64,000 nt of DNA, from positions 1 to 64,000 of the forward strand of contig UBNV01000010.1 in assembly GCA_900466945.1 (NCBI GenBank), written 5' to 3'. Of this stretch, positions 42,993 to 52,139 are shown one piece after another (positions within the stretch are counted from its first letter, which is position 1; the number at the start of each line of letters is the position of its first letter). The translations under genes were made by a program, and so were the position numbers. The notes under the pieces are model-generated. The model did no database searches. It was not told where the DNA came from and saw only the letters and a program-made list of their open reading frames with translations. This stretch comes from Hyphomicrobiales bacterium (lineage in GTDB: Bacteria > Pseudomonadota > Alphaproteobacteria > Rhizobiales > Rhizobiaceae).

Positions 42993-43988
42993 ATGTCCGA
43001 CCGTTCCGCCGCACTTGCTGCTTCACCGACAGTGCTCGACCTTTTGGTCGTGCCAGAGACGAACCTGATCCTGGTCGCCTCTGTGATCGAGCCGCTGCGT
43101 CTGGCAAACCGGGTAAGCGGACTGGAACTCTATCGCTGGCGAATCTTAAGCCCAGACGGTCAGCCGATCGAAACGAAGAGCCATATCCCGATCCCGGTCG
43201 ACGGTGCATTTAGGCCAGGGACCGAAGAAGACCCGCTCTTCGTGCTGTCGAGCCACAACTGGAAACGCCACGCTACATCGGAGCTAAAGCGCTTGCTGGC
43301 GAAGTCGGCACGGCATCGCAGCATGGTTGCGGGGATCGAGTCTGGTGCCTGGTTGCTCGCCGACACGGCACTGCTCGACAATTTCTCCGCCACTTTGCAC
43401 TGGGAAGACTATGACGACTTCTCCGCTGCCTATCCGCAGGTGACTATGGTGCGGGAACGTTTCGTCATCGATGGCAAGCGCATCACCACCGGCGGCTCCC
43501 TGCCGACACTCGACCTGATGCTGGAACTGATCCGCCGGAGGCATGGTTACTCACTGGCGCTGGAAGTGTCACGCCAGTTCATCTACGAACAGGGCGGCGT
43601 CAGCAGCAATGCCGCTGCCATGCCGTCGACCGGCAGCATCAGTCTCGCAGACCCCCGCGTCAGCCAGGCGATGCGGGTGATGGAGGAGCATCTGGAACAG
43701 CCACTGCCACTGGTGCGCCTGGCGCGCCGCATCGGCATCAGCGAAAGGCGGCTGCAGACCCTGTTCATCGAAGCGATCGGCGCGCCGCCGCACATTCATT
43801 ATCTGGCGCTCCGCCTCAATGCCGCCCGCCGCAAGGTGATAGAAACCCGCACCGCCTTCGCCGACATCGCCGCCGCCACCGGCTTCAACTCGGCATCAGC
43901 CTTCTCCCGCAGCTACAGGGCGCATTTTCGCGAGAGCCCTACAGAGACACGCCGACGCCTGAAGCCGAGTGGAACCGTGTCCGTTTGA
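42993..43988 (+). CDS. GlxA/CdhR-type AraC family regulator
   Basis: A 331-residue regulator. The N-terminal ~190 residues form a DJ-1/PfpI-like (class I amidotransferase) sensor domain (VLDLLVVPETNLILVASVIEPLRLANRV, SMVAGIESGAWLLADTALLDN). The C-terminal ~100 residues carry two AraC helix-turn-helix units (LVRLARRIGISERRLQTLFIEAIG and FADIAAATGFNSASAFSRSYRAHFRESP). This is the architecture of CdhR and GbdR, activators of carnitine and betaine catabolism in Pseudomonas. It is divergent from the BKACE/carnitine dehydrogenase operon, which it probably activates. The start at 42993 is preferred over a 30-codon extension that overlaps the promoter. Confidence 0.87.
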   Translation: MSDRSAALAASPTVLDLLVVPETNLILVASVIEPLRLANRVSGLELYRWRILSPDGQPIETKSHIPIPVDGAFRPGTEEDPLFVLSSHNWKRHATSELKRLLAKSARHRSMVAGIESGAWLLADTALLDNFSATLHWEDYDDFSAAYPQVTMVRERFVIDGKRITTGGSLPTLDLMLELIRRRHGYSLALEVSRQFIYEQGGVSSNAAAMPSTGSISLADPRVSQAMRVMEEHLEQPLPLVRLARRIGISERRLQTLFIEAIGAPPHIHYLALRLNAARRKVIETRTAFADIAAATGFNSASAFSRSYRAHFRESPTETRRRLKPSGTVSV

Positions 43989-44040
43989 GCGCTGTTCACG
44001 CGTTTCTGCTGGCTCCTGCCGCAATACGCTGGGACCCGTT

Positions 44041-44796
44041 TCATAGCGACGCCGTGATCCCGCCGTCGACATAGAGGATGTGTCCGTTGACGAAGCTGGA
44101 TGCATCGGACGCGAGGAAGATGCAGGCGCCCTGAAGTTCCTCGACCTTACCCCAACGGCCGGCGGGCGTGCGTTTCTCGAGCCAGGCTGAGAAATTCGGG
44201 TCTGCGACAAGCGCTGCATTCAATGGCGTGTCAAAGTAACCTGGCGCAATCGCATTGCAGTTCAGGCCGTGTTTCGCCCAGTCGGTGGCCATGCCTTTGG
44301 TCAGGTTGCCGACCGCGCCTTTGGTGGCGGTGTAGGGCGCAATAGAGGGGCGGGCGAGAGCGGTCTGCACGCTCGCGATATTGATGATCTTGCCGCGCCC
44401 ACGCGCGATCATATGGCGGGCGACGGCCTGGCCGACGTGGAAGACGCTGGCGATATTGGTCTGCAGCAGGCGTTCGAAGGCGTCGGCCGGGAAGTCTTCC
44501 AGTGGCGCACGATGCTGCATGCCGGCATTGTTGACGAGGATGTCGATCGCCTTGCCGGATGCCTCGTATGCATCCACGGCCTCGCGCACGGCATCATGGT
44601 CTGTCGCGTCGAAGGAAAGCATATCGGCGCCTTCGATTCGCTTGGCCGCATCTTTGAGTTTCGCTGCGTCACGACCGTTCAGGACGATGTCGGCGCCGGC
44701 TGCTCTCAGACCCTCGGCCAGCGCAAAGCCGATACCTTGCGAGGATCCCGTGATCAGGGCGCGCCTGCCCTTCAGGTCGAACAAGTTCAGTGCCAC
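44041..44796 (-). CDS. Short-chain dehydrogenase (gluconate 5-dehydrogenase-like)
   Basis: A 251-residue classical SDR. NAD(P) binding motif TGSSQGIG, the NNAG strand motif (LVNNAGMQHRAPLEDF), catalytic Ser in IINIASVQT and YTATK dyad, then GYFDTPLNAAL and the C-terminal DASSFVNGHILYVDGGITASL. The pattern is that of IdnO-type gluconate 5-dehydrogenases. The start is GTG 44796 with GGAGGGAG six bases upstream. It is not clearly part of the carnitine operon and lies convergent to its regulator. The substrate is uncertain. Confidence 0.85.
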   Translation of the reverse strand: MALNLFDLKGRRALITGSSQGIGFALAEGLRAAGADIVLNGRDAAKLKDAAKRIEGADMLSFDATDHDAVREAVDAYEASGKAIDILVNNAGMQHRAPLEDFPADAFERLLQTNIASVFHVGQAVARHMIARGRGKIINIASVQTALARPSIAPYTATKGAVGNLTKGMATDWAKHGLNCNAIAPGYFDTPLNAALVADPNFSAWLEKRTPAGRWGKVEELQGACIFLASDASSFVNGHILYVDGGITASL

Positions 44797-44896
44797 GGTT
44801 TTCTCCCTCCAATGTCGCTCTCGACGAACGGTGTTGATTGCATGTGATGTCGAGAGCCAATCCATTTCCAGCGAATCGACCCGTCGGTCTTCACCC

Positions 44897-46057
44897 TCAC
44901 GCGCCGTTCCCGAACCCCGACGTGGCCAGCTTGACCCTGTTGCGCCCGGAGTTCTTGGCCTTGTAAAGGGCCTGATCGGCCTGGCGGTAAGCCTCGGTCA
45001 GCCCGTTTTCGGACGAGACTGACGCCACGCCGAAACTCGCGGTCACATTGATGGCCGGTGGAAGGTCGCGCAGTGTCATGGTCTCGAGCCTCAGCCGCTG
45101 GGCAAGCTGTACAGCGGCATCTACTCCCGTCCTCGGGAGAAACAAGGCGAACTCCTCGCCGCCGAGGCGGCCGACCGCGGATCCAGGCGGCGCATTGAAC
45201 CGCAGCCGCTCGCCGAATGCCTGGATCACAGTGTCCCCGACATGGTGGCCGAAGGTGTCGTTGATCTGCTTGAAATGATCGAGATCGCACAGAATGATTG
45301 CATGGGGACCGTTTGCAGTACCGCGAAACAGCGCCTGGACCTGACGGTCGAAACCACGCCTGTTGGAGAGCCCCGACAGGATGTCGATTTCGGACTCCGT
45401 TTTTTGCACGGCCATGATCTCGAGCACGAGCTTAGCAAGCAAGGTCAAGCCGACCGCGACCATCAACACTGCCGTCATGCTTTGCGAGATCAGCGCATAA
45501 TTCGTATGAACGTAGTCGCTGGCCGTCGAGCCAGATCCGAATGCGACAGCTAGACCAGCCTTGGCGAAGAAGTGGACGCCCGTCGCCAGCAATAGCAGGC
45601 CGAGAAATCGGTCGATTGTCGTGTGTTCGCGCGCCATGAAGACGATGAGGGCGCCGGCCAACACTACGAGGGCAAAAGGGCTCTGGTAGAGGAAGGCATG
45701 GAGGGGCGTGCCGCGCGGAAGGTCGTAGATGACGTAGGCCAGGAAGAGCGCAGCCGAGACGAAAATCGCCGTGATCCGCGTGTCGATCCGCCGGTGGTAC
45801 ATTTCGCCGATGCCGACAGTCAGCATGACCATCCCACAGAGGACCGTCGCGAAGGCCCCTAATGCCCAGATCCTGGGCGGGCCGACATAGGCCACCAGGA
45901 GTTCGCAGAGTGCGGAGAGCGAGGCGACACAAAAGCCGGCGCCCAGCCACATCGCGGCCTTGCGAGACTGGCTGCGCCGGGCGACCACGACGAACAGGGC
46001 GCCGAAGGACATGGCGACGACGAAATTGACCACCAGGAAAAATGTTGCCCCGTTCAT
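44897..46057 (-). CDS. Membrane-bound diguanylate cyclase (GGDEF)
   Basis: A 386-residue protein with six or seven predicted transmembrane helices in residues ~1-215. A C-terminal GGDEF domain contains DILSGLSNRRGFDRQ, the metal-binding CDLDHFKQINDTFGHHVGD and the active-site form RLGGEEFALFLPRTG. It therefore should make cyclic-di-GMP. No obvious RxxD inhibitory site precedes GGEEF. The ligand of the membrane domain is unknown. It lies 100 bases upstream of the SDR gene, same strand, probably an independent unit. Confidence 0.88.
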   Translation of the reverse strand: MNGATFFLVVNFVVAMSFGALFVVVARRSQSRKAAMWLGAGFCVASLSALCELLVAYVGPPRIWALGAFATVLCGMVMLTVGIGEMYHRRIDTRITAIFVSAALFLAYVIYDLPRGTPLHAFLYQSPFALVVLAGALIVFMAREHTTIDRFLGLLLLATGVHFFAKAGLAVAFGSGSTASDYVHTNYALISQSMTAVLMVAVGLTLLAKLVLEIMAVQKTESEIDILSGLSNRRGFDRQVQALFRGTANGPHAIILCDLDHFKQINDTFGHHVGDTVIQAFGERLRFNAPPGSAVGRLGGEEFALFLPRTGVDAAVQLAQRLRLETMTLRDLPPAINVTASFGVASVSSENGLTEAYRQADQALYKAKNSGRNRVKLATSGFGNGA

Positions 46058-46233
46058 TCCTTGCCGCCGTAACCTGGTTGCGTCCGCTACTATCTCGCTA
46101 GTTCTGGATAGTGCGCAAGTGTGAATGCTTTCCTCTCATTTTGACCAGAATTTGCGTCGGCGGCTGGGCTTGTCACGGAGAGGGAGACGACTGACGACTT
46201 ATGGGGTATCGGGCCTCCTGCCTCGATGATGGT

Positions 46234-47640
46234 TCAAGCGGGTGTGGTGAGTTGAGAGCGCTTGCGGGTTTGGTAGGATCCGCTTCCCGCTGCCACCAAT
46301 GACTTGTCCTGCATAACCGACTTGCCGCGAACGAGAAGGCGTACAGGCCAGCCCGAGACTTCCAGCCCCTCATAAGGCGTGTAGTCGGCGCCATGATGCA
46401 GGATTTCGTTGGTCAAAGTCACACGCGCCCGCGGATCCCAGAGCGCAATGTCCGCATCCGAACCGATCGCGATCGTGCCCTTCTGGGGGTACATGCCGTA
46501 AAGCTTTGCGTGGTTGGTCGATGTGATTGCCACGAAGCGGTTGATGTCGATCCGGCCCTTCATCACGCCTTCGGAAAAGAGGATCGGCAGGCGGGTCGCG
46601 ACGCCTGGAATCCCGTTTGGGATCCAGCGGAAATGGCGCTTGCCCTTCTCGTTCAGCTTGCCTTCCGGGTCGTCGAAACGGAAGGGGCAGTGATCCGAGG
46701 AGAACAGATCGAAGACGCCCTGTTCGATGCCTTCCCAGCAGGCATCCTGGCTCGCCTTGTCGCGCGGTGGCGGCGAGCAGACGTACTTGGCACCGTCCAG
46801 CCCTTCGAGATCGAGGTCGTCTGCCGTCAGCATGAGATATTGCGGGCAGGTCTCGCCGGCGATCTTCTGCCCACGCTGGCGCGCGCGGCGTATTTCCTCC
46901 ATGGCCTCGCGGTTGGAGACATGGACGATGACGATGGGCACATCGACGATTTCGGCGAGCGACAGCGCCCGGTGGGTCGCCTCGCGCTCGGCCGCAACGG
47001 GTCGGGTGGTGGCATGGTATTTCGGTGCGAACTTGCCCTCTTCCTCGTGGCGGCCGATCAGGTAGCGGATTGCATCTTCGTTCTCGCAATGGACCATGAC
47101 CAGCGCACCGGTGCGCCTCGCCGTGTCGAGTGTCGCCAGGATCTCGTCATCCCGCAGTCGTAGGCCCTCATAGGTCATGAAAACCTTGAGCGAGGTGTAA
47201 CCGTCCTCCACCAGTGCTGGCAGTTCCTGGCCGAGCACTTCGGCCGTCGGATCGGTGATGACGAGATGGAAGGACACGTCGACATGGCATTTTCCGTCGG
47301 CCTTGGCGTGATAGATCTTCAGCGCCTCGCGCAGTGACTGCCCTTTTTCCTGCATGCAGAAAGCGAGCACCGTGCTGTTGCCGCCGATCGCCGCCGATCG
47401 GGTGCCGCTATCGAAATCATCGGCCATGACGATGCCGTCGCCCGAGGGCTGGTCGAGATGCACATGGCTGTCGATGCCACCCGGCAACACGAAGAGGCCG
47501 GTGGCGTCGATGATTTCGTCGGCATCCGTCAGTTCGGCCGCAAGTGCTGCGATCTTGCCGTTCTTGATGCCGACATCGCTGACGAAGGTATCGCTTGCCG
47601 TCACCACCGTTCCGTTGCGGATCACCGTATCGAAGCGCAT
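46234..47640 (-). CDS. Dihydropyrimidinase/hydantoinase
   Basis: A 468-residue cyclic amidohydrolase. Metal-binding GGIDSHVHLDQP is near residues 53-64. The carboxylated lysine lies in TSLKVFMTYEG (~150). Metal-ligand His residues are in VMVHCEN and VIVHVSN. Later segments are SSDHCPF and the C-terminal GSDADIALWDPRA. D-hydantoinases/dihydropyrimidinases open dihydrouracil, dihydrothymine or hydantoins. No dihydropyrimidine dehydrogenase or beta-ureidopropionase is adjacent; instead it sits with a PLP enzyme and an amino-acid importer, so a hydantoin or related cyclic amide is possible. It starts 22 bases downstream of the class V enzyme. Confidence 0.88.
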   Translation of the reverse strand: MRFDTVIRNGTVVTASDTFVSDVGIKNGKIAALAAELTDADEIIDATGLFVLPGGIDSHVHLDQPSGDGIVMADDFDSGTRSAAIGGNSTVLAFCMQEKGQSLREALKIYHAKADGKCHVDVSFHLVITDPTAEVLGQELPALVEDGYTSLKVFMTYEGLRLRDDEILATLDTARRTGALVMVHCENEDAIRYLIGRHEEEGKFAPKYHATTRPVAAEREATHRALSLAEIVDVPIVIVHVSNREAMEEIRRARQRGQKIAGETCPQYLMLTADDLDLEGLDGAKYVCSPPPRDKASQDACWEGIEQGVFDLFSSDHCPFRFDDPEGKLNEKGKRHFRWIPNGIPGVATRLPILFSEGVMKGRIDINRFVAITSTNHAKLYGMYPQKGTIAIGSDADIALWDPRARVTLTNEILHHGADYTPYEGLEVSGWPVRLLVRGKSVMQDKSLVAAGSGSYQTRKRSQLTTPA

Positions 47641-47661
47641 AGGCCTTCCTTTCGTTGATGG

Positions 47662-48933
47662 TCAGCTCGCCTTGGCGAGCCCCGCCTCGCCGGCGAGGAT
47701 GCGGTCGAGGGCCGTGGTAAAGCGGTCGACTTCCTCGAACGTGTTGTAATGCACCATCGAGACACGCAGCATGCCGCCATGGTCGGTCAGCCCAAGATAC
47801 TCGGCAAGTCGGCGTGAATGGAAGTCACCGAAGCGCATTGCAATCTTTTCGACATCCATGGCCTTGCAAAGATCGGCTGCCTCGCGGCCATCGAAACGGA
47901 AGGCGATGGTCGGAACGCGCTGGCTGTCGCGGTTCAGCGATTGGCCGACGATCATGCAGTCATTGCGCGAGCGCAGATAGGTGAGAAGGCGCTCGGTGAG
48001 CGCATCTTCCTGGGCGGTGATCGCTCCATAGGCAGCCTCGATCTTCTGCCGGATTGATCCAGTCTCGCCCGCTCTTTCACCGAGTGCCACGAGATAATCA
48101 ACGATCCCGCAGGTCGAATAGGCCAGTTCGTAGTTTGGATTGCCCGGCTCCAGCTTTCCCGGCACTTTGTCGTAGCCATAGAAGTAATGGTAAAGCGGGT
48201 CGAGTTCGAGCAGCAGGTCGTATTTGCCATACATCAGAGCGTAATGCGGACCGTAGGTCTTGTAGAGGCTGAAAACATAGTAGTCGACATCGAAGGCCTG
48301 AACGTCGACCGCCCGGTGTGGCGCATAAGCGACCGCATCGACGCAGATCCTTGCACCACGGGCATGGACGAAATCGGCGATCTCACGGATCGGGTTGATC
48401 GAACCCAACAGGTTTGAGCAATGCGTGACGCAAACGAGTTTGGTGCGCTCGGACATCAGGGGTGCAAGTTCGGCGAGGTCGAGCGTCAGCGTCTGCTTGT
48501 TCAGCGGCCAGATTTTCAAGATCACGCCGCGTTCCTGCAGCCTGTCCCACGGGCCGATATTGGATTCGTGGTCGGAGACTGTGACGACGATCTCATCGCC
48601 CGGCGACAGCTGGCTGTGCATCGCGCGGGCGAGGTTTTGCAGCAAGGCCGTCGTCGAATTGCCGAAGACGATTTCTTCTGGGCGACTTGCGTTGACGAGA
48701 TGCATGGCGGCGGTGCGGGCCTCGTAGAGGGCCTTGGCTGCCGCCTGTGACACCTCATAGGAGCCGCCGATCTGGACGTTCTTTTCGTAGAGGAAGGTGT
48801 TGATCCGCTCGACGGCGCCCTTGAGGATCTGGGAGCCGCCGGCATTGTCGAAGAAGGTCCAGCCGCGGTCGAGGCCGGGAAACTGGCTGCGGACGAATTC
48901 GAGATCGAGCGCCTTGGTGGAAGGTGTTGCCAT
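47662..48933 (-). CDS. Cysteine desulfurase-like class V aminotransferase
   Basis: A 423-residue PLP fold-type I protein. It has GWTFFDNAGGSQILKGAVERI near the N-terminus, VTVSDHESNIGPW, ICVDAVAYAPHRAVDVQAFDVDYYVFSLYKTYGPH (PLP lysine in LYKTYG), and a C-terminal LTDHGGMLRVSMVHYNTFEEVDRF. It belongs to the cysteine-desulfurase-like subfamily without the typical active-site Cys loop of IscS/SufS. The true reaction is unknown; transaminase or lyase activity on an imported amino acid would fit the neighbouring genes. The start is ATG 48933; a longer form to 48954 is possible. Confidence 0.82.
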   Translation of the reverse strand: MATPSTKALDLEFVRSQFPGLDRGWTFFDNAGGSQILKGAVERINTFLYEKNVQIGGSYEVSQAAAKALYEARTAAMHLVNASRPEEIVFGNSTTALLQNLARAMHSQLSPGDEIVVTVSDHESNIGPWDRLQERGVILKIWPLNKQTLTLDLAELAPLMSERTKLVCVTHCSNLLGSINPIREIADFVHARGARICVDAVAYAPHRAVDVQAFDVDYYVFSLYKTYGPHYALMYGKYDLLLELDPLYHYFYGYDKVPGKLEPGNPNYELAYSTCGIVDYLVALGERAGETGSIRQKIEAAYGAITAQEDALTERLLTYLRSRNDCMIVGQSLNRDSQRVPTIAFRFDGREAADLCKAMDVEKIAMRFGDFHSRRLAEYLGLTDHGGMLRVSMVHYNTFEEVDRFTTALDRILAGEAGLAKAS

Positions 48934-48963
48934 TGCGGGGTGTCCTCCGGTCATTGTTCTTGT

Positions 48964-49713
48964 CTAGTGATTGAGGACTGCACGCAGGAAGCCGCGCGTC
49001 CGTTCATGTTGTGGTGCGTCAAAGATCTCGGACGGTGCTCCGCTTTCCACCAGCCGTCCGCCATCCATGAAGATCACCCTGTCTGCGACCTGGCGGGCGA
49101 AACCCATTTCGTGGGTCACGACGACCATGGTGACGCCGGAGCCTGCCAGCTTGCGCATGACATCCAGCACTTCGCCGACCATTTCCGGGTCGAGTGCCGA
49201 GGTCGGTTCGTCGAAGAGCAGAACGCGTGGCTCCATGGCGAGTGCCCTTGCGATCGCAACGCGCTGCTGTTGTCCGCCGGAGAGATGGCCGGGGTATTTC
49301 TCCGCCTGTTCGGAAATGCCCACACGGGCAAGGAGTTCACGCGCCTTGCGTTCGGCCTCGGCTTCTGGCGTGCCGCGAACCCGCATCGGGGCCAACATGA
49401 CATTCTTAAGGACGGTCATGTGCGGGAAGAGGTTGAAGGACTGGAAGACCATGCCGACTTCCGCGCGCACCTTGGCGAGTGCCGGACCCGGCTCGACCCG
49501 GATGCCGTCGACCGTGATCCGGCTTTCCGGCGCGAAGGCTTCGAGATGGTTGATGCAGCGGATGAGCGTCGACTTGCCAGAGCCGGAGGGGCCGATGACG
49601 CACACGACTTCACCTTCGGATATGTCCAGGTCGATGTCGTGCAGCACGGTGAAGGTGCCGTAGGCCTTGGTCAGCCCGCGGATGGAAATGAGGGGTGTTG
49701 CGGTCTCGGTCAT
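48964..49713 (-). CDS. Polar amino-acid ABC importer ATPase
   Basis: A 249-residue GlnQ/HisP-type ATPase. Walker [10 protein letters not shown] (~37-45), Q-loop [17 protein letters not shown], signature [17 protein letters not shown], Walker [17 protein letters not shown] and H-loop [17 protein letters not shown]. It energises the permease encoded immediately upstream, overlapping it by one base. Part of a binding protein-permease-ATPase set. Confidence 0.92.
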   Translation of the reverse strand: MTETATPLISIRGLTKAYGTFTVLHDIDLDISEGEVVCVIGPSGSGKSTLIRCINHLEAFAPESRITVDGIRVEPGPALAKVRAEVGMVFQSFNLFPHMTVLKNVMLAPMRVRGTPEAEAERKARELLARVGISEQAEKYPGHLSGGQQQRVAIARALAMEPRVLLFDEPTSALDPEMVGEVLDVMRKLAGSGVTMVVVTHEMGFARQVADRVIFMDGGRLVESGAPSEIFDAPQHERTRGFLRAVLNH

Positions 49714-50384
49714 CAGCGTTTCCCTCGGCTAAAGTGCTTCTCAAGGCGCGAGACGATGGCAACCATCGGCCAGAGCAATGCGATATAGATCAGCGCCGCT
49801 CCGATCAGGGGTGTGGGATTTGCGGCCAGCGCCTGGGCCTGGGTCGCCTGTTTGAGGAGATCGGGCATGGCGACCACCGAAGCGAGCGCGGTGTCTTTCA
49901 TCACGTTGATGCAGTTGTTTGTGAGCGGTGGAATGACGATGCGGATCGCCTGGGGCAGGATGACATCGACCATGGTGTGACGATTGGAGAGCCCTAGTGC
50001 CGCGGACGCTTCGAACTGGCCATGCGGGATCGCTTCGATGCCGGCCCGGAAGATTTCCGCCGTGTAGGCCGCCGAGACCAAGGAGAGCGCGGTCACCGCC
50101 GACAGGAACGGCGAGAGGCGTATGCCGACGAAGGGCAGGGCATAGTAGACGACGATCAGCAGGACCAAGAGCGGGATCGAGCGGAAGATGTCGATGTAGA
50201 CGCGGATCAGGAGTTTGAAGAAACCGGGTGCATAGAGCCGGGAGACCGCAAGAAACAGTCCGCCGGCAAGGCCGACAAGAATGCTGGTCACTCCGATCTG
50301 CAGCGTTACTACCAGACCCCACAGCAGGGCTGGCAGGCTGTCGGCGAGAACCTGGAGATTGAAGAAGGTATTCAGAAGTGTCAT
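49713..50384 (-). CDS. Polar amino-acid ABC importer permease
   Basis: A 223-residue HisM/GlnP-type permease with about five membrane helices. The conserved EAA loop is [33 protein letters not shown], and the family segment [23 protein letters not shown] is present. Probably a homodimeric channel, as no second permease gene is present. Encoded between the binding-protein and ATPase genes. Confidence 0.92.
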   Translation of the reverse strand: MTLLNTFFNLQVLADSLPALLWGLVVTLQIGVTSILVGLAGGLFLAVSRLYAPGFFKLLIRVYIDIFRSIPLLVLLIVVYYALPFVGIRLSPFLSAVTALSLVSAAYTAEIFRAGIEAIPHGQFEASAALGLSNRHTMVDVILPQAIRIVIPPLTNNCINVMKDTALASVVAMPDLLKQATQAQALAANPTPLIGAALIYIALLWPMVAIVSRLEKHFSRGKR

Positions 50385-50407
50385 GCCGCACCGGCTCCCT
50401 TGGTGAA

Positions 50408-50433
50408 CCGGCGGAACTTTTCCGTCCCGCCGG
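50408..50433 (-). terminator. Intercistronic hairpin after the amino-acid binding-protein gene
   Basis: CCGGCGG (50408-50414) pairs with CCGCCGG (50427-50433). It sits between the binding-protein stop and the permease start, as at two other importers in this window, and probably raises the binding protein to permease ratio. Confidence 0.5.
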
Positions 50434-50446
50434 ATGCATCACAGGT

Positions 50447-51241
50447 TCATTTGCCCTTGGGCATGTCGAGCACGGTGACCGTCGAGGTCGTGTCCTCTGC
50501 CTTCGCGCCGAACCATGTCTCATGCAGCTTGGCGATGAAGCCTTCCTGCTTGAGCGTGGTGATGACGGCATTGACTTCGGTCGCGAGCGGATCGTCCTTG
50601 TTGAACATGATCGAGTATTTTTCCCCGGTCGGGATGCGCTCGACCACCTTCAGTTCCGGCTTGTCCTTAACGTAGTACAGGAGAGCCGGGATGTCGGAGA
50701 TGTAGCCGTCTATGCGGCCAGCGACGAGGTCGAGCATGGCCGGCTGAAGGCCCTCGAAGCGGCGGATTTCGCCGAGTTTGTATTCGCCCTTGTTGGCATC
50801 GGCCCACATGTCGCCGGTCGAGCCGGTGTCGACACCGACGACCTTGTCACCCATGTCCTTGAGGCCCAGGATGCCCGAGGCGGCGGTCACGGTCAGGGAC
50901 TGATCGCTGTCATAATAAGGCTGCGCGAAAGAAACGGATTCGAGGCGCTTCTCGGTGATGGTGATCGACGAGATCGCCATGTTGATGCGGCCCGACTGGA
51001 CAGCCGGGAAGAGGCCGTTGAACGGCGTGTTGACGAATTCGACCGTCTTGCCGAGGCGCTTGGCGATTTCGTTGACGAGATCGACCTCAAAGCCGGTGAC
51101 CTTGCCGCTGGCGTCTTCGAATTCCCAGGGGACGTTGCCGATATTGGCGCCGACGGTGAGATCTGCGGCGTGGGCGGTGCTGCCGACTACGGCGAGCAGG
51201 CCTGCAAGAAGCGTTGCCTTGATTGTGGTTGAACGTGTCAT
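50447..51241 (-). CDS. Polar amino-acid ABC importer binding protein
   Basis: A 264-residue periplasmic protein of solute-binding family 3. The signal peptide (MTRSTTIKATLLAGLLAVVG, cleavage after STAHA) is clear. Then DLTVGANIGNVPWEFEDASGKVTGFEVDLVNEIAKRLGKTVEFV and INMAISSITITEKRLESVSFAQPYY are textbook family landmarks. The usual ligand carboxylate and amine contacts seem kept, but the specific amino acid cannot be told. GGGGA precedes the ATG at 51241. First gene of the operon, divergent from the FadR-type regulator with a dyad between. Confidence 0.92.
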   Translation of the reverse strand: MTRSTTIKATLLAGLLAVVGSTAHAADLTVGANIGNVPWEFEDASGKVTGFEVDLVNEIAKRLGKTVEFVNTPFNGLFPAVQSGRINMAISSITITEKRLESVSFAQPYYDSDQSLTVTAASGILGLKDMGDKVVGVDTGSTGDMWADANKGEYKLGEIRRFEGLQPAMLDLVAGRIDGYISDIPALLYYVKDKPELKVVERIPTGEKYSIMFNKDDPLATEVNAVITTLKQEGFIAKLHETWFGAKAEDTTSTVTVLDMPKGK

Positions 51242-51280
51242 GAGAGTTCCCCTTGTTTTTTGAACATGACTCAATCTACA

Positions 51281-51311
51281 TTGGTCTAACTGGTCAGACC
51301 AGTCAGGCCAA
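51281..51311. promoter_or_regulatory. 31-bp dyad, probable operator of the FadR-type regulator
   Basis: A perfect 15-bp palindrome, ACTGGTC-A-GACCAGT (51289-51303), is extended by outer arms TTGGTCTA/CAGGCCAA. In total 13 of 15 arm positions pair. It lies in the 154-bp divergent promoter between the importer operon and the GntR gene; GGTC/GACC-type palindromes are typical of FadR-subfamily operators. Confidence 0.7.
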
Positions 51312-51395
51312 ACAAGCATGTCGGTTTCCGCTTGGCAAGGGGCGGGATGAAAAAATACAGTAAGCGTTGAAGCGCGCCGCCGGGGAAGGAACCGC

Positions 51396-52094
51396 ATGTT
51401 CAACAAGACGCTCGTTCCGCAGTCCGTGGCACGCGAAATCCAGGGCATGATCCAGTCCGGTCAATTGAAGCCGGGCGAAAAAATCCCCTCCCAGCGGGAG
51501 TTTTCGCAGAAGTTTGGCATCAGTAGAGCCTCATTGCGGGAAGCCTTGCTCACCTTGGAAACACTGGGACTTCTGAAAACCGAAGCGGGGCGCGGGACCT
51601 TCGTCGCCAGCCCGTCTGCGGCCAGTTCGGGCGCAACAGGGCACATGGCGCCCTGGCGCTATTCCGACAGTTACTCCGTCTTCGACGTGTTCCAGACCCG
51701 TATCCTGCTGGAGGGCGAGATTGCCCGCCTGGCCGCGGGACGCCTGACCCAGCTGCAGTTGGACAGGATGGAACAGGCGACCAGGACCATGGAAGAGTGC
51801 TGGGCCAATCAGGACCTGCTCGCGAATGTCGAGGCTGATCTCGAGTTTCACGGCACCATTGTCTCCGCCTGCTCGAATGCCATGCTGAAGGCATTGTACC
51901 AGACGGTGCGCGACCAGGTGACGGAGACGCAGCGTCAGCCGATCCCGATCACCGATCCCGAGCGCATGCGCGAGTCGATCGGCGAGCATCGAAAGATCAT
52001 CGCGGCTCTCAGAGCCAATGATGGTGCGCGGGCCAAGCTCGAGATGGAGACCCATATTCGCAATACGGCTCGCTGTGCAGGGCTGGAGCCGTAG
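51396..52094 (+). CDS. GntR/FadR (FCD) family transcriptional regulator
   Basis: A 232-residue regulator. The N-terminal GntR winged helix spans residues ~8-75 (SVAREIQGMIQSGQLKPGEKIPSQREFSQKFGISRASLREALLTLETLGLLKTEAGRGTFV). The C-terminal FCD effector domain spans ~95-225 with metal-ligand pattern residues (ILLEGEIARLAAGRL, EADLEFHGTIVSACSN, EHRKIIAALRANDGARAKLEMETHIRNT). It is divergent from the amino-acid importer operon and most likely represses it by binding the 31-bp dyad, released by an acidic metabolite. Confidence 0.9.
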   Translation: MFNKTLVPQSVAREIQGMIQSGQLKPGEKIPSQREFSQKFGISRASLREALLTLETLGLLKTEAGRGTFVASPSAASSGATGHMAPWRYSDSYSVFDVFQTRILLEGEIARLAAGRLTQLQLDRMEQATRTMEECWANQDLLANVEADLEFHGTIVSACSNAMLKALYQTVRDQVTETQRQPIPITDPERMRESIGEHRKIIAALRANDGARAKLEMETHIRNTARCAGLEP

Positions 52095-52139
52095 TCATGA
52101 CAAGGCTGCGGCCAGGCGAATCCTGTCGTAATGCTCCCA

